DNA from: VAZQ01 sp963840535
Lineage (GTDB): Bacteria; Pseudomonadota; Alphaproteobacteria; Rhizobiales; Xanthobacteraceae
Assembly: GCA_963840535.1 (NCBI GenBank)
Contig: CAWIZJ010000060.1
Span: 186,001-250,000, forward strand
Length of the DNA stretch: 64,000 bases
Direction: 5' to 3'
A model generated the notes under the pieces. That model made no database searches and was not told where the DNA came from. It saw only the letters and a program-made list of their open reading frames with translations. Position numbers and translations under genes: made by a program. Of the stretch, positions 52,467 to 61,821 are shown piece after piece (within the stretch, counting starts at the first letter, position 1; every line of letters begins with the position of its first letter).

Positions 52467-54260
52467 ATGACGCCCCAGAATATCTTCGCATTGATTCTCG
52501 ACCGCGTTCGCGCCGCCAACGATGAATTGGCCGCGGCAGGGATCCTGCCGGTCGGGATCGATCAGTCCCGGATCGTCGTCGAGCCACCGCGCGAGGCCGG
52601 GCATGGCGACATGGCGACAAATGCTGCGATGGTCCTGGCAAAGGACGCTCGCAAGAAGCCCCGCGAGCTGGCGGAGGCGATCGCTGAAAAGTTGCGCTCC
52701 GACCGGCTCGTGGCGAAGGTCGAGGTGGCCGGGCCGGGCTTCATCAATCTCACGCTCGAGCCGCAAGCCTGGATCGACGCCCTGCGCGCGGTGCTCGGAA
52801 GCGGCGCGAATTACGGACGCAGTGCCTTGGGGCAGAACACCTCGGTCAACCTCGAATACGTATCGGCCAATCCGACCGGCCCAATGCATGTCGGCCATTG
52901 CCGCGGCGCAGTATTCGGCGATGCGCTCGCCAATCTGCTCGCCTTCACAGGCCTGCAAGTCACCCGTGAATACTACATCAATGATGCTGGCGTCCAAGTC
53001 GACACCCTCGCGCGTTCTGCGTTTCTGCGCTACCGCGAGGCGCTCGGTGAGGACATCGGCGCAATACCGGAAGGATTCTATCCTGGTGAATATCTTGTTC
53101 CGGTCGGAGCCGAGCTGGTCAGCGAATACGGCGCGACCCTGAAGGACAAGCCCGAGGCGGACTGGTTGCCGACCGTGCGGGCGCGAACCATCGACATGAT
53201 GATGGCGGAGATCCGCAAGGACCTCGGGTCACTCGGCGTTGTGCACGACGTGTTCTTTTCCGAGCGTTCGCTGATCGAAGGACCGCGCGACCGAGTAGGC
53301 GAGACCATCGCGGCGCTGCGCCAGTCCGGATATGTGTATGTAGGCCGCTTGCCGCCGCCGAAAGGGCAACCGATCGAGGATTGGGAAGACCGCGAGCAGA
53401 CGCTATTCCGGGCCACCGATTTTGGTGATGACGTCGACCGGCCGCTGATGAAGTCGAACGGTAGCTACACCTATTTCGCTTCCGACATCGCCTACCACAA
53501 GACCAAGATCGATCGCGGCTTTGGAACGATGATCGATGTATGGGGTGCCGATCACGGAGGATATATCAAGCGGATGCAGGCGGCGGTGAAGGCGCTGGGT
53601 AACGTCACCAACGCGGCCTCCGCAGATCTCGACGTCAAGATCGTGCAGCTGGTGAAGCTCCTCCGCGGCGGGGAGCCGGTGAAAATGTCCAAGCGGGCAG
53701 GCGAGTTCGTGACGCTGCGTGAAGTCGTGGACGAAGTGGGCCGCGATGCTGTGCGCTTCATGATGCTGTACCGCAACAACGATGCGGTGCTCGATTTCGA
53801 TCTTGCCAGGGTAATCGAGCAGTCCCGCGACAATCCGGTCTTCTACGTGCAATACGGTCATGCTCGTGGCCGGTCGGTTCTTCGCAATGCCCGCGAGGTA
53901 GTTCCCGGGCTTTCGGCCGGCCTCGCCGGCGGTGTCGCGGTTCTTTCGGACGCTTTGCTCGATCGGCTGCGGGATCCGGGAGAGCTCACGCTCATGCGGC
54001 GGCTGGCACTCTATCCGCGACTCGTCGAATCTGCCGCGATCGCCCACGAGCCGCATCGGATCGCGTTCTATCTGTATGAACTTGCGAGTGATTTTCACGC
54101 CCAGTGGAACCGTGGGAAAGATGCGCCACATTTACGCTTCATTATCCAGAATGATCCACAAATGACCTTGGCTCGCCTCGCTCTCGTGCAGGGCGTTGTC
54201 ATCGTTCTCGCCTCCGGGCTCGCCGTGCTCGGCGTCGGGGCGCCTGAGGAGATGCGTTGA
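52467..54260 (+). CDS. argS: Arginine-tRNA ligase
   Basis: A 597-residue class I synthetase. The N-terminal Add-1 domain ends before the HIGH-type motif SANPTGPMHVGHCRGAVFGD. The KMSKS-type motif is VKMSKRAGEFVTLREVVDE. The anticodon-binding end (ASDFHAQWNRGKDAPHLRFI) is the standard DALR domain. ATG 52467 (MTPQNIFALILDRV) is the expected N-terminus. It starts the conserved block argS-SPOR-nagZ-scpAB-tatABC-serS-surE-pcm. Confidence 0.95.
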   Translation: MTPQNIFALILDRVRAANDELAAAGILPVGIDQSRIVVEPPREAGHGDMATNAAMVLAKDARKKPRELAEAIAEKLRSDRLVAKVEVAGPGFINLTLEPQAWIDALRAVLGSGANYGRSALGQNTSVNLEYVSANPTGPMHVGHCRGAVFGDALANLLAFTGLQVTREYYINDAGVQVDTLARSAFLRYREALGEDIGAIPEGFYPGEYLVPVGAELVSEYGATLKDKPEADWLPTVRARTIDMMMAEIRKDLGSLGVVHDVFFSERSLIEGPRDRVGETIAALRQSGYVYVGRLPPPKGQPIEDWEDREQTLFRATDFGDDVDRPLMKSNGSYTYFASDIAYHKTKIDRGFGTMIDVWGADHGGYIKRMQAAVKALGNVTNAASADLDVKIVQLVKLLRGGEPVKMSKRAGEFVTLREVVDEVGRDAVRFMMLYRNNDAVLDFDLARVIEQSRDNPVFYVQYGHARGRSVLRNAREVVPGLSAGLAGGVAVLSDALLDRLRDPGELTLMRRLALYPRLVESAAIAHEPHRIAFYLYELASDFHAQWNRGKDAPHLRFIIQNDPQMTLARLALVQGVVIVLASGLAVLGVGAPEEMR

Positions 54261-54356
54261 TCTCGCTCGGTGCCGTAGGGCAGTGGACCCTGAATTCGTA
54301 AGGATCCACCCAAAGCCGATCGAGTGTGAAACCAGTTACCGGAAATGGGATTGAGT

Positions 54357-55781
54357 ATGGCGGACGACGAAATTCTGCGATCATATCGCTCCAACGATCC
54401 GTACCGGCCCGTGGCAGAGCCAGAGCGGTCGAGAGATCATGCCAGCACCGGGGATCCGTTGGTCGAACTTGCACGATTGATCGGGCAGAGCGATCCGTTC
54501 GTGGAATTCGGCCGCAATGCTCAGCGTCAGTCGGAGCCGCGCAGCTATCCGCAGCAGGAATCGCGGCAGGATCGCTATGCCGCGCCGGACCACGACGATT
54601 GGCAGTTTGCTCCGGCACGCGGCGCGCAGAGCGGGGACTATTCGCCCCGACTAGGTCGCGACAAGTATGATGCGAGCGAAGATTACGCGAGTCATGCGTC
54701 CGAGGCGGCGGCTGATGGCAGGCGGTCCGACCTCCGTGAGGACCTGCGTATCGATCCCGACTATCAAGATTCGCACGACGATCGAGGCCAGCGCCATGCC
54801 CATGAGCAGGCGCAGGACGGCAGTCACGATGCCGATCCCTACGAGCCGGTCGACTCCCCGCTCGAGCCGCACGAAGATGAGATGTATGACGACGCGCCGC
54901 GCAAGCGCCATCATGGTCTCGCCACGGCGCTCGCCTTGATCGGCTGCGCAGTCCTGGGGACTGCCGCTGCCTATGGCTATCGCAGCTACTACAGCCATCC
55001 AAATTCCGCGCAACCGCCGCCCGTCATCATCGCTGACAGTTCCATGCCGACCAAGATCATGCCCGCTTCGGTCGGCGATCAGCAATCGAGCAAGGCCGCT
55101 CAGGATCGTGTGGCGCACGCCGGCAAGGAACAGATCATCTCCAAGCAGGAAGAGCCGGTCGTGCTCAAGGAACTGGGGACCCAGGCTGCTCCTCGCGTGG
55201 TGCTGCCGGCACCGGTCGCACCGGCGCCGCCTGTGGCCGGTTCCACGACGCCTTCTGCGCTCCCCCCGTCCGCGAGCGGTTCGACCGAGCCCAGGAAGGT
55301 CAAGACCGTGACTATCCGTCCGGACGGAGCCGACCTCGCCGGCCGGCCGGTTGCATCCCCGGCCGGGCGTCCGATCACGCCGCCTGCGCCCAGGGCAGCG
55401 CCGGGACGGAACGGTGGCCCGATCTCGCTTGATCCCCAGTCGCCGGTGGGCGATCCAGCGGCGCCGCCACGAAGCAGGACCGCGACCGCACCAACCGATC
55501 GGATCGGATCGGAAACCACCACCAATTCGACGGGCGGGTTCCTGGTCCAACTCTCCTCCCAGCGGAGCGAGAGCGAAGCGCTGACCGCATTCCGCAGCCT
55601 GCAGACCAAGTTCCCCAACGAACTCGGGGGTCGGCAACCGGTCATCCGACGCGCTGATCTGGGCAGCAAGGGCGTCTTTTATCGAACCAATGTAGGGCCG
55701 TTTGCTTCGGCGCACGAAGCAAGCAGATTCTGCGCGAGCTACAAGGCGGCCGGCGGCCAGTGCGTCGTTCCGAATAACTGA
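54357..55781 (+). CDS. SPOR-domain cell-envelope protein
   Basis: A protein of 474 residues with a charged cytoplasmic N-terminal region (MADDEILRSYRSNDPYRPVA) of about 185 residues, then one TM helix (HGLATALALIGCAVLGTAAA). A Pro/Ala-rich periplasmic linker precedes the C-terminal SPOR domain (GGFLVQLSSQRSESEALTAF ... GVFYRTNVGPFAS ... CVVPNN). SPOR domains bind denuded septal peptidoglycan, placing the protein at the divider. ATG 54357 is chosen; ATG 54345 would add four residues. Confidence 0.9.
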   Translation: MADDEILRSYRSNDPYRPVAEPERSRDHASTGDPLVELARLIGQSDPFVEFGRNAQRQSEPRSYPQQESRQDRYAAPDHDDWQFAPARGAQSGDYSPRLGRDKYDASEDYASHASEAAADGRRSDLREDLRIDPDYQDSHDDRGQRHAHEQAQDGSHDADPYEPVDSPLEPHEDEMYDDAPRKRHHGLATALALIGCAVLGTAAAYGYRSYYSHPNSAQPPPVIIADSSMPTKIMPASVGDQQSSKAAQDRVAHAGKEQIISKQEEPVVLKELGTQAAPRVVLPAPVAPAPPVAGSTTPSALPPSASGSTEPRKVKTVTIRPDGADLAGRPVASPAGRPITPPAPRAAPGRNGGPISLDPQSPVGDPAAPPRSRTATAPTDRIGSETTTNSTGGFLVQLSSQRSESEALTAFRSLQTKFPNELGGRQPVIRRADLGSKGVFYRTNVGPFASAHEASRFCASYKAAGGQCVVPNN

Positions 55782-55892
55782 GGCCTGTCAGGCCATAAAG
55801 GCGTGGATGCGGGGTGGAATGTCGCTTGCCGAGGCAAGTGACAGCTCTCGGCGGACCAGCTTCCACTTTGCTGGAAACCGATATATTTCCCG

Positions 55893-56928
55893 ATGACCGC
55901 ACGCGCGTTCATCACCGGTATCGCAGGCCTGAGGCTCACGCCTGCGGAGCGCTCGTTTTTGCGCGAGAGCGACCCGTGGGCGCTGATTCTATTCAACCGC
56001 AACATCGAAAGTCCGGCTCAGGTTGCCAATCTGACGTCGTTCTTTTCGCGAGGTGGTCGGGCGTGATGCGGCCGTCCTCGTCGATCAGGAGGGTGGACGG
56101 GTCCAGCGCCTGGGCCCACCCCATTGGCGTGTCTATCCACCCGCTGCCGTCTATGGCCGTCTATACGACCGCGATGCCGACGCCGGCCGCAGGGCTGCCC
56201 ACCTTGGTGCTCGCTTGATTGCTGCCGATCTCGTCGGCGTCGGCATCGATGTGGACTGTCTGCCGGTTGTGGACGTGCCGGTGGGAGGCGCTGACTCGGT
56301 CATCGGCGATCGCGCCTACGGGGAGACGGCCGAGAAGGTCGCTCTGTTGGCGCGTTCTGCGGCAGAAGGGCTGCTGGCAGAGGGAGTATTACCGGTCGTC
56401 AAGCATATTCCCGGGCACGGTCGTGCGATGGTGGACAGCCACGGTATGCTTCCAGTCGTCGAGACTGGTCGCGCCGACCTAGAGACGACCGATTTCGCCG
56501 CATTCCGGCCGCTTTTCGATCTGCCGCTCGCAATGACGGCGCATGTCGTTTACGCCGCTATCGATCCTATTGCTCCTGCCACCACTTCGGTCACTGTGGT
56601 CGGTGACGTGATTCGGAACTGGCTGGGATTTCGCGGCCTCCTCATGAGCGACGATATCTCGATGGGAGCCCTCACGGGTCCGATTGGGGCACGGTCACAG
56701 GCGGCTATCGCGGCAGGCTGCGATGTCGTCCTCCACTGTAACGGTAAACTCGGAGAAATGCTCGAGGTGGCGGCTGCGGTCCCGATGCTCGCCGACGAGG
56801 CCGCGAAACGTGCCGAGGCGGCGTTGAGACGGCGATTACGTCGCTCGCGCGAGCATGTTGCGGCGCTGAGGGCCGAGTGGGAGGCGTTGATGGACACACC
56901 CGCCGCAACCAGGAGGGCGACCTCTTGA
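55893..56928 (+). CDS. nagZ: Beta-N-acetylhexosaminidase (one frameshift)
   Basis: About 345 residues of glycoside hydrolase family 3, removing N-acetylglucosamine from recycled muropeptides in the cytoplasm. The start reads MTARAFITGIAGLRLTPAER and WALILFNRNIESPAQVANLT. The frame changes at a T4 run near 56042 (+1) into VVGRDAAVLVDQEGGRVQRL. The signature KHIPGHGRAMVDSHGMLP carries the loop His and Asp, and the catalytic Asp lies in LLMSDDISMGAL. Its stop (TGA 56926-56928) overlaps the TTG start of scpA. Confidence 0.88.
56911..56927 (+). promoter_or_regulatory. Ribosome-binding site supporting a TTG start for scpA
   Basis: AGGAGGGCGACCTCTTG has a strong Shine-Dalgarno AGGAGG (56911-56916) eight bases before TTG 56925-56927. 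No ATG or GTG is at a comparable distance in this frame. This decides the scpA start and shows overlap with the nagZ stop. Confidence 0.6.
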
Positions 56929-57767
56929 ACGGTGAGGAAACCGGGTTCGCAGCCGATCTGGCGGTGGAACGGGCCGTTGACGAGCCCGCTTTGGTCGTGG
57001 ATGTCGAGGGTTTCGAAGGGCCCCTCGATCTCCTGCTTGCGCTTGCCCGCCAACAGAAGGTCGACGTCGCCAAGATCTCGATCCTGGCGCTCGCCGATCA
57101 GTATCTGGCCTTCATCGAGGAAGCACGCAAGCTCAGGCTGGAGCTCGCTGCTGACTATCTGGTGATGGCGGCTTGGCTTGCCTATTTGAAATCGCGACTG
57201 TTGCTGCCGGACCTCCATGCGCCCGCCGGCCAGAGCGCGGAGGAGATGGCAACAGCGCTCGCGTTGCGGCTGAAGCGGCTAGAGGCCATTCGCGACGTGG
57301 CCGGACGGCTGTTCGATCGCGCCCAGCTCGATCGTGACGTATTCCGTCGCGGCCGTCCCGAGCCGATCGCCCATATCAAGCATCCGCAGTGGACCGCGAC
57401 GCTCTACGATCTGCTGTCGGCCTATGCCCAGCAGCGCCAGCGGACCGCGCTTGCGCACGTCCGCTTGGCGAAGCGCGCTGTCTGGTCACTGGCCGAGGCA
57501 CGCGAGGCGCTCGAGCGATTAATCGGCCAGTCGGCGGATTGGGCAAGGCTCGACGAATACCTGATCTCGTACGTCGTCGAACCGTCGCTTGCGCCGACGG
57601 TGCTCGCGTCGAGCTTCGCCTCGACGCTCGAGCTTGTGCGCGAGGGGTTGGTGGAGATGCACCAACAGGGTGCATTTCAACCACTTTACATTCGCAAGCG
57701 GCGTACGATCGAGAATGGGGCGGTCGATCCGAGCGGTGTGGCGGCGCCGCCCGGCGACAGCCGGTGA
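56925..57767 (+). CDS. scpA: Segregation and condensation protein A
   Basis: A 280-residue kleisin that bridges SMC heads and binds ScpB. The N-terminal motif FEGPLDLLLALARQQKVDVA and ISILALADQYLAFIEEARKL are diagnostic; the C-terminal winged-helix segment reads LEMVEMHQQGAFQPLYIRKRR-like (LVEMHQQGAFQPLYIRK). It acts in chromosome condensation and segregation. TTG 56925 is chosen because of the Shine-Dalgarno site and stop overlap with nagZ. Confidence 0.92.
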   Translation: MNGEETGFAADLAVERAVDEPALVVDVEGFEGPLDLLLALARQQKVDVAKISILALADQYLAFIEEARKLRLELAADYLVMAAWLAYLKSRLLLPDLHAPAGQSAEEMATALALRLKRLEAIRDVAGRLFDRAQLDRDVFRRGRPEPIAHIKHPQWTATLYDLLSAYAQQRQRTALAHVRLAKRAVWSLAEAREALERLIGQSADWARLDEYLISYVVEPSLAPTVLASSFASTLELVREGLVEMHQQGAFQPLYIRKRRTIENGAVDPSGVAAPPGDSR

Positions 57768-57784
57768 TAGAGGAGGGGACAGCA

Positions 57785-58490
57785 ATGCCGAGCCTGAAGG
57801 TGGTGATCCCGATTGAAGAGCCCGAGGATGTATCGCACACGCGAGCGGAGGAGCTTCGTTTGCTGGAAGCGATGCTGTTCGCATCAGCCGAGCCACTCGA
57901 CGAGAAGTCGCTCGCGGCACGGTTGCCGCAGGGCATCGACGTGCATAAGGCATGTCTGAAGTCTGCAGGAGGAATACGCGGCTCGGGGCGTCAATCTCGT
58001 GCGCATCAATGGCAAATGGATGTTCCGCACTGCAAGCGACCTCTCCTGGCTGTTGAGCAAGGAGACGGTCGAGACGCGCAAGCTTTCGCGCGCGGCGATC
58101 GAGACCCTCGCCATCATCGCCTATCACCAGCCGGTGACACGTGCTGAAATCGAGGAGATCCGCGGAGTCACCACCTCGAAGGGTTCGGTCGACGTGCTGC
58201 TTGAGACCGGGTGGATCCGTCCGCGGGGCCGGCGCAAGACCCCAGGGCGACCCGTGACCTACGGTACCAACGAGGCTTTTCTGTCGCATTTCGGTCTGGA
58301 CGCGGTGAGCGATCTGCCCGGGCTCGAGGAACTCAGGGGCTCGGGCCTGCTCGACGGGCGGCTGCCGCCGGGCTTCTCGGTGCCGATGCCGTCCGACGAC
58401 CCGACCTTGTGCGATGACGAGGATCCGCTGGCGCCCGGAGATCTCGATCTCGGCCTCGCACCGCGGTCGGAGCACAGCGGCAACGAGTGA
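57785..58490 (+). CDS. scpB: Segregation and condensation protein B (one frameshift)
   Basis: About 235 residues. The first part is MPSLKVVIPIEEPEDVSHTR and LRLLEAMLFASAEPLDEKSL. After ACLKS near 57962 the frame moves +1 to LQEEYAARGVNLVRINGKWM and then WLLSKETVETRKLSRAAIET, AYHQPVTRAEIEEIRGV. These are the winged-helix domains of ScpB, the partner of ScpA in the SMC condensin. The gene lies 17 bases after scpA. Confidence 0.9.
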
Positions 58491-58704
58491 ACGCCCGGCG
58501 AACGAAGATCACTAATAGCCAGGTGCAGGACAGTCGGTGGAGCATTCCGGAGGCTCTTGAGCCACGCGCGTCCGTCGAGGCCACCGGTGAAGTCCTTGTT
58601 TTTGCCGCTCCCCGCGCCTAATTTCCTGTCGACGCCTTACACGGTTGGGCCCGTGCGGCCCCGGAGGGCCCCCTGCGGCCCCATAGCTACTTGAGGATAT
58701 GTGC

Positions 58705-58983
58705 ATGGGTTCAATGAGCATTTGGCACTGGATCATCGTGCTGGCGGTCGGCCTTCTGCTGTTCGGCGGGCGCGGCAAGATCTCCGAGCTGATGGGCGAT
58801 TTCGCCAAGGGCATCAAGTCGTTCAAGAAGGGCTTGTCGGAAGAGGACAAGGCCGAGGAAGCGCCCAAGGAACCGGTGAAGACCATCGACCATCAGCCGT
58901 CCCAGGCAACAACCGGTGCACCGGTGACGGGTGGAGCTCCGGCAGCAGCCGCAGCCCAGGCGGATACGCGCAAGGTCGGCTGA
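58705..58983 (+). CDS. tatA: Sec-independent protein translocase TatA
   Basis: A 92-residue protein. One TM helix (MSIWHWIIVLAVGLLLFGGR) is followed by the amphipathic helix GKISELMGDFAKGIKSFKKG, the TatA hallmark with the FG pair at its hinge. A polar Ala/Thr-rich tail follows. TatA assembles the export pore for folded proteins. ATG 58705 lies seven bases after GAGGA; ATG 58699 is an alternative. Confidence 0.95.
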   Translation: MGSMSIWHWIIVLAVGLLLFGGRGKISELMGDFAKGIKSFKKGLSEEDKAEEAPKEPVKTIDHQPSQATTGAPVTGGAPAAAAAQADTRKVG

Positions 58984-59069
58984 GCGGACGCGGCGCCACG
59001 CGGCCGGCACCCACAGGACGCCGGGGCGTGAGGGCTGCTTCGCTCCGTGCACCTTGGAGTTGATGCGCG

Positions 59070-59583
59070 ATGTTCGACATCGGTTGGAGCGAGCTGCTTC
59101 TCATCGGTATTGTTGCACTGATCGCGATCGGCCCCAAAGAATTGCCGGGCGCATTGCGTTCGCTCGGGCAATGGACCGGCAAGCTTCGTCGCATGGCGTC
59201 GGAGTTCCAGAAGTCAGTTCCACGAAGCGATGCGCGAAGCCGAAATGGCCGACCTCAAGAAGCAGGTCGACGAGATGACGAACCAAGCGCAGAGCTACGC
59301 CAATTTCGACCCGATCGGCGACGTCCGGAAGGAATTCGAAAGCACGCAGCGTCAGATCGAAAGCACGATTGACGACCGAGCAACCCTTGCGGGAGGGCCG
59401 GAGGGCACGCCATCGCCTGCGACTGACGTCGCATCGGCGGAGAGTAGTGTTGCTCCAGGCCAGGCCGACGATGAACCGATCCTGCAGCCGGCCACCGATG
59501 TGCCTGCCGCCCCGTCACCGGCGCCGGTCGGACATGCCGCAACCGAGCCCGCCGATAAGCATGCGGGAGACAAGCCGGCATGA
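59070..59583 (+). CDS. tatB: Sec-independent protein translocase TatB (one frameshift)
   Basis: About 170 residues. The TM helix lies in FDIGWSELLLIGIVALIAIG with Pro after it (GPKELPGALRSLGQWTGKLR), and MASEFQ starts the amphipathic helix. After EFQK near 59216 the frame moves +1 to QFHEAMREAEMADLKKQVDE. The tail is Pro/Ala-rich. TatB binds the signal peptide with TatC. ATG 59070; its TGA overlaps the tatC start by four bases (ATGA). Confidence 0.9.
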
Positions 59584-60398
59584 GCCGCGAGGACGAAGAG
59601 AAGGAGATCGAAGCGACCAAGGCGCCGCTGATGGAGCACCTGATTGAGCTGCGTTCGCGGTTGATCAAGGCACTCTTGGCTTTCGCGGTGATGTTCGTCG
59701 TTTGCTTCTTCTTCGCCAAGGACATCTACAACGTGTTGGTGTGGCCGTTCGTATGGGTTGCCGGGTCCGAGAGCAGCAAGTTCATCTACACCGCGCTGCT
59801 CGAATATTTCATCACCCAGCTCAAGCTCGCGATGTTCGGCGCGGCGTTTCTGTCGTTTCCGGTGGTGGCGACGCAGATCTACATGTTCGTCGCTCCCGGC
59901 CTGTATCGGCACGAACGGCAGGCGTTCCTGCCCTACCTGGTGGCGACGCCGGTATTCTTCGGGCTGGGCGCGGCAGTAGTCTATTTCATCGTCATGCCGA
60001 TGCTGGTGAGGTTCTCGCTCGGGATGCAGCAGAGCCCCGGCGACGGCGGTGCGGAGATCGCGCTGTTGCCGAAGGTCGGCGAGTATCTTTCGCTTATGAT
60101 GCAGCTTGTCTTTGCGTTCGGCATCGCGTTCCAGCTGCCGGTGATCCTTACCCTCCTTGGCCGCGTGGGCATCATCACTTCCGAGCAGCTCAAGGAGAAG
60201 CGGCGTTACTTCGTCGTCGGCGCTTTTGTTATCGCCGCAATTCTCACGCCACCCGACGTGCTCAGTCAATTGGCGCTCGCTGTACCACTGGTGCTGCTCT
60301 ACGAGGGCTCGATCTGGTCGGTTCGGCTCGTGGAGAAGCAGGCGGCAGCCGACAAGGCGCGCGAGGCGGCCAAGGCACAGCCCGATCCGGCGGAATGA
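59580..60398 (+). CDS. tatC: Sec-independent protein translocase TatC
   Basis: A 272-residue six-TM receptor of the Tat system. The N-terminal segment MEHLIELRSRLIKALLAFAV contains the conserved E-L-R-x-R substrate site. Later come FLSFPVVATQIYMFVAPGLY and the LTPPDVLSQLALAVPLVLLYE end. It reads through as one frame. Its start overlaps tatB. Confidence 0.95.
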   Translation: MSREDEEKEIEATKAPLMEHLIELRSRLIKALLAFAVMFVVCFFFAKDIYNVLVWPFVWVAGSESSKFIYTALLEYFITQLKLAMFGAAFLSFPVVATQIYMFVAPGLYRHERQAFLPYLVATPVFFGLGAAVVYFIVMPMLVRFSLGMQQSPGDGGAEIALLPKVGEYLSLMMQLVFAFGIAFQLPVILTLLGRVGIITSEQLKEKRRYFVVGAFVIAAILTPPDVLSQLALAVPLVLLYEGSIWSVRLVEKQAAADKAREAAKAQPDPAE

Positions 60399-60464
60399 TG
60401 CCGGCCACCACCCAGGCGGCCCTGCTGCTATAACCTTCCCGCGATTCTCTCCGAGATTTCCGCA

Positions 60465-61820
60465 ATGCATGACATCAAATGGATTCGCGACCATCCGGAT
60501 GAGTTCGATCGGGCACTCGCGCGTCGCGGACTGGCTCACCTGGCGCGCGGCTTGATCGAGCGTGACGAGCGCCGTCGTGCCGCTATTGGAAAGGCGGAAG
60601 CCGCTCTTGCGCGACGCAACGCGGCATCGAAGGAAATCGGTGCAGCCAAGAAGGGCAATGGAGAGGGTGCCGCGCAAACACTTCTGGCTGAAGTCGCGCA
60701 ATTGAAAATCGATATCCCTGCGCTGGAAGCAGAGGAAAAGAAGCTCTCCAAGGCGCTCGACGAGGCATTAGCGGAGATCCCAAACCTGCCGCTCGACGAC
60801 GTTCCTTACGGCAAGGAGGCGGAGGACAATGTCGAGCATCATCGCTTTGGGGCAAGGCGCAGCTACGGCTTCGCACCCAGGCAGCATTTCGAGCTGGGCG
60901 AAGCGCTCGGACAGATGGATTTCGCAACCGCCACCAAGCTGTCCGGCGCACGTTTCGTTGTCTTGAGGGATGGCCTGGCACGGCTCGAGCGAGCACTTGC
61001 GCAATTCATGCTTGATCTCCACACCGCGGAGCATGGCTATACCGAGATCGCGCCGCCCCTCCTGGTGCGTGACGCGGCGATGTTCGGAACGGCACAGCTT
61101 CCAAAATTCTTCGACGATCAGTTTTTCGTTCAGGCAGGATCGGCAGGCAAGCAATTTGCGGAACTCCTTAGCCGGAGCGGGCCGCAGGAAGATATCGAGA
61201 GAACGGCAACCCCGTTTTGGCTCATTCCCACCGCCGAGGTCCCGTTGACCAATCTCGTTCGCGAGACGATTCTCGACCACGACTTGCTCCCGATGCGGTT
61301 CACCGCCTGCACGCCCTGCTTCCGCGCCGAGGCGGGGGCGGCGGGCAAGGACACCCGTGGTATGATCCGCCAGCATCAATTCACCAAGGTGGAGCTCGTC
61401 TCCATCACAGCACCGGAACAGAGCCGGGACGAGCACGAACGCATGCTTGCGTGCGCCGAGGAAGTGCTACGGCGCCTCGACCTGCATTACCGTGTAGTGA
61501 CACTGTGCACCGGCGACATGGGCTTCGCCGCGCAAAAGACGTACGACATCGAGGTCTGGTTGCCGGGGCAGAATGCGTATCGCGAGATTTCATCGTGCTC
61601 GGCATGCGGTGACTTCCAGGCGCGACGCATGAATGCGCGCTATCGTGGGAAGGAGAACCGTCAGGTGCGTCACGTGCACACCCTCAACGGCTCCGGCGTT
61701 GCCGTCGGCCGTGCGCTCATCGCCGTTCTGGAAACCTACCAGCAGCAGGACGGCTCGATCGCGGTCCCGGACGTGCTGCAGTCTCGTATGGGCGGGATGA
61801 AGACGATTGACCGCACGTGA
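60465..61820 (+). CDS. serS: Serine-tRNA ligase
   Basis: A 451-residue class II synthetase. The N-terminal coiled-coil tRNA-binding arm (residues about 25-105) precedes the catalytic core. Motif 2 region is FTACTPCFRAEAGAAGKDTRGMIRQHQFTK and motif 3 region is LNGSGVAVGRALIAVLETYQ. It charges tRNA-Ser. ATG 60465 (MHDIKWIRDHPDEFD) is the family N-terminus. Its TGA is directly followed by the surE start. Confidence 0.95.
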   Translation: MHDIKWIRDHPDEFDRALARRGLAHLARGLIERDERRRAAIGKAEAALARRNAASKEIGAAKKGNGEGAAQTLLAEVAQLKIDIPALEAEEKKLSKALDEALAEIPNLPLDDVPYGKEAEDNVEHHRFGARRSYGFAPRQHFELGEALGQMDFATATKLSGARFVVLRDGLARLERALAQFMLDLHTAEHGYTEIAPPLLVRDAAMFGTAQLPKFFDDQFFVQAGSAGKQFAELLSRSGPQEDIERTATPFWLIPTAEVPLTNLVRETILDHDLLPMRFTACTPCFRAEAGAAGKDTRGMIRQHQFTKVELVSITAPEQSRDEHERMLACAEEVLRRLDLHYRVVTLCTGDMGFAAQKTYDIEVWLPGQNAYREISSCSACGDFQARRMNARYRGKENRQVRHVHTLNGSGVAVGRALIAVLETYQQQDGSIAVPDVLQSRMGGMKTIDRT

Positions 61821-61821
61821 T

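Noticed and set aside
32510..59583. Programmed ribosomal frameshifting in valS, scpB, tatB, nagZ and others.
   Set aside because: The break sites share no slippery heptamer or downstream structure that I can see, and programmed shifts are not known for these genes.
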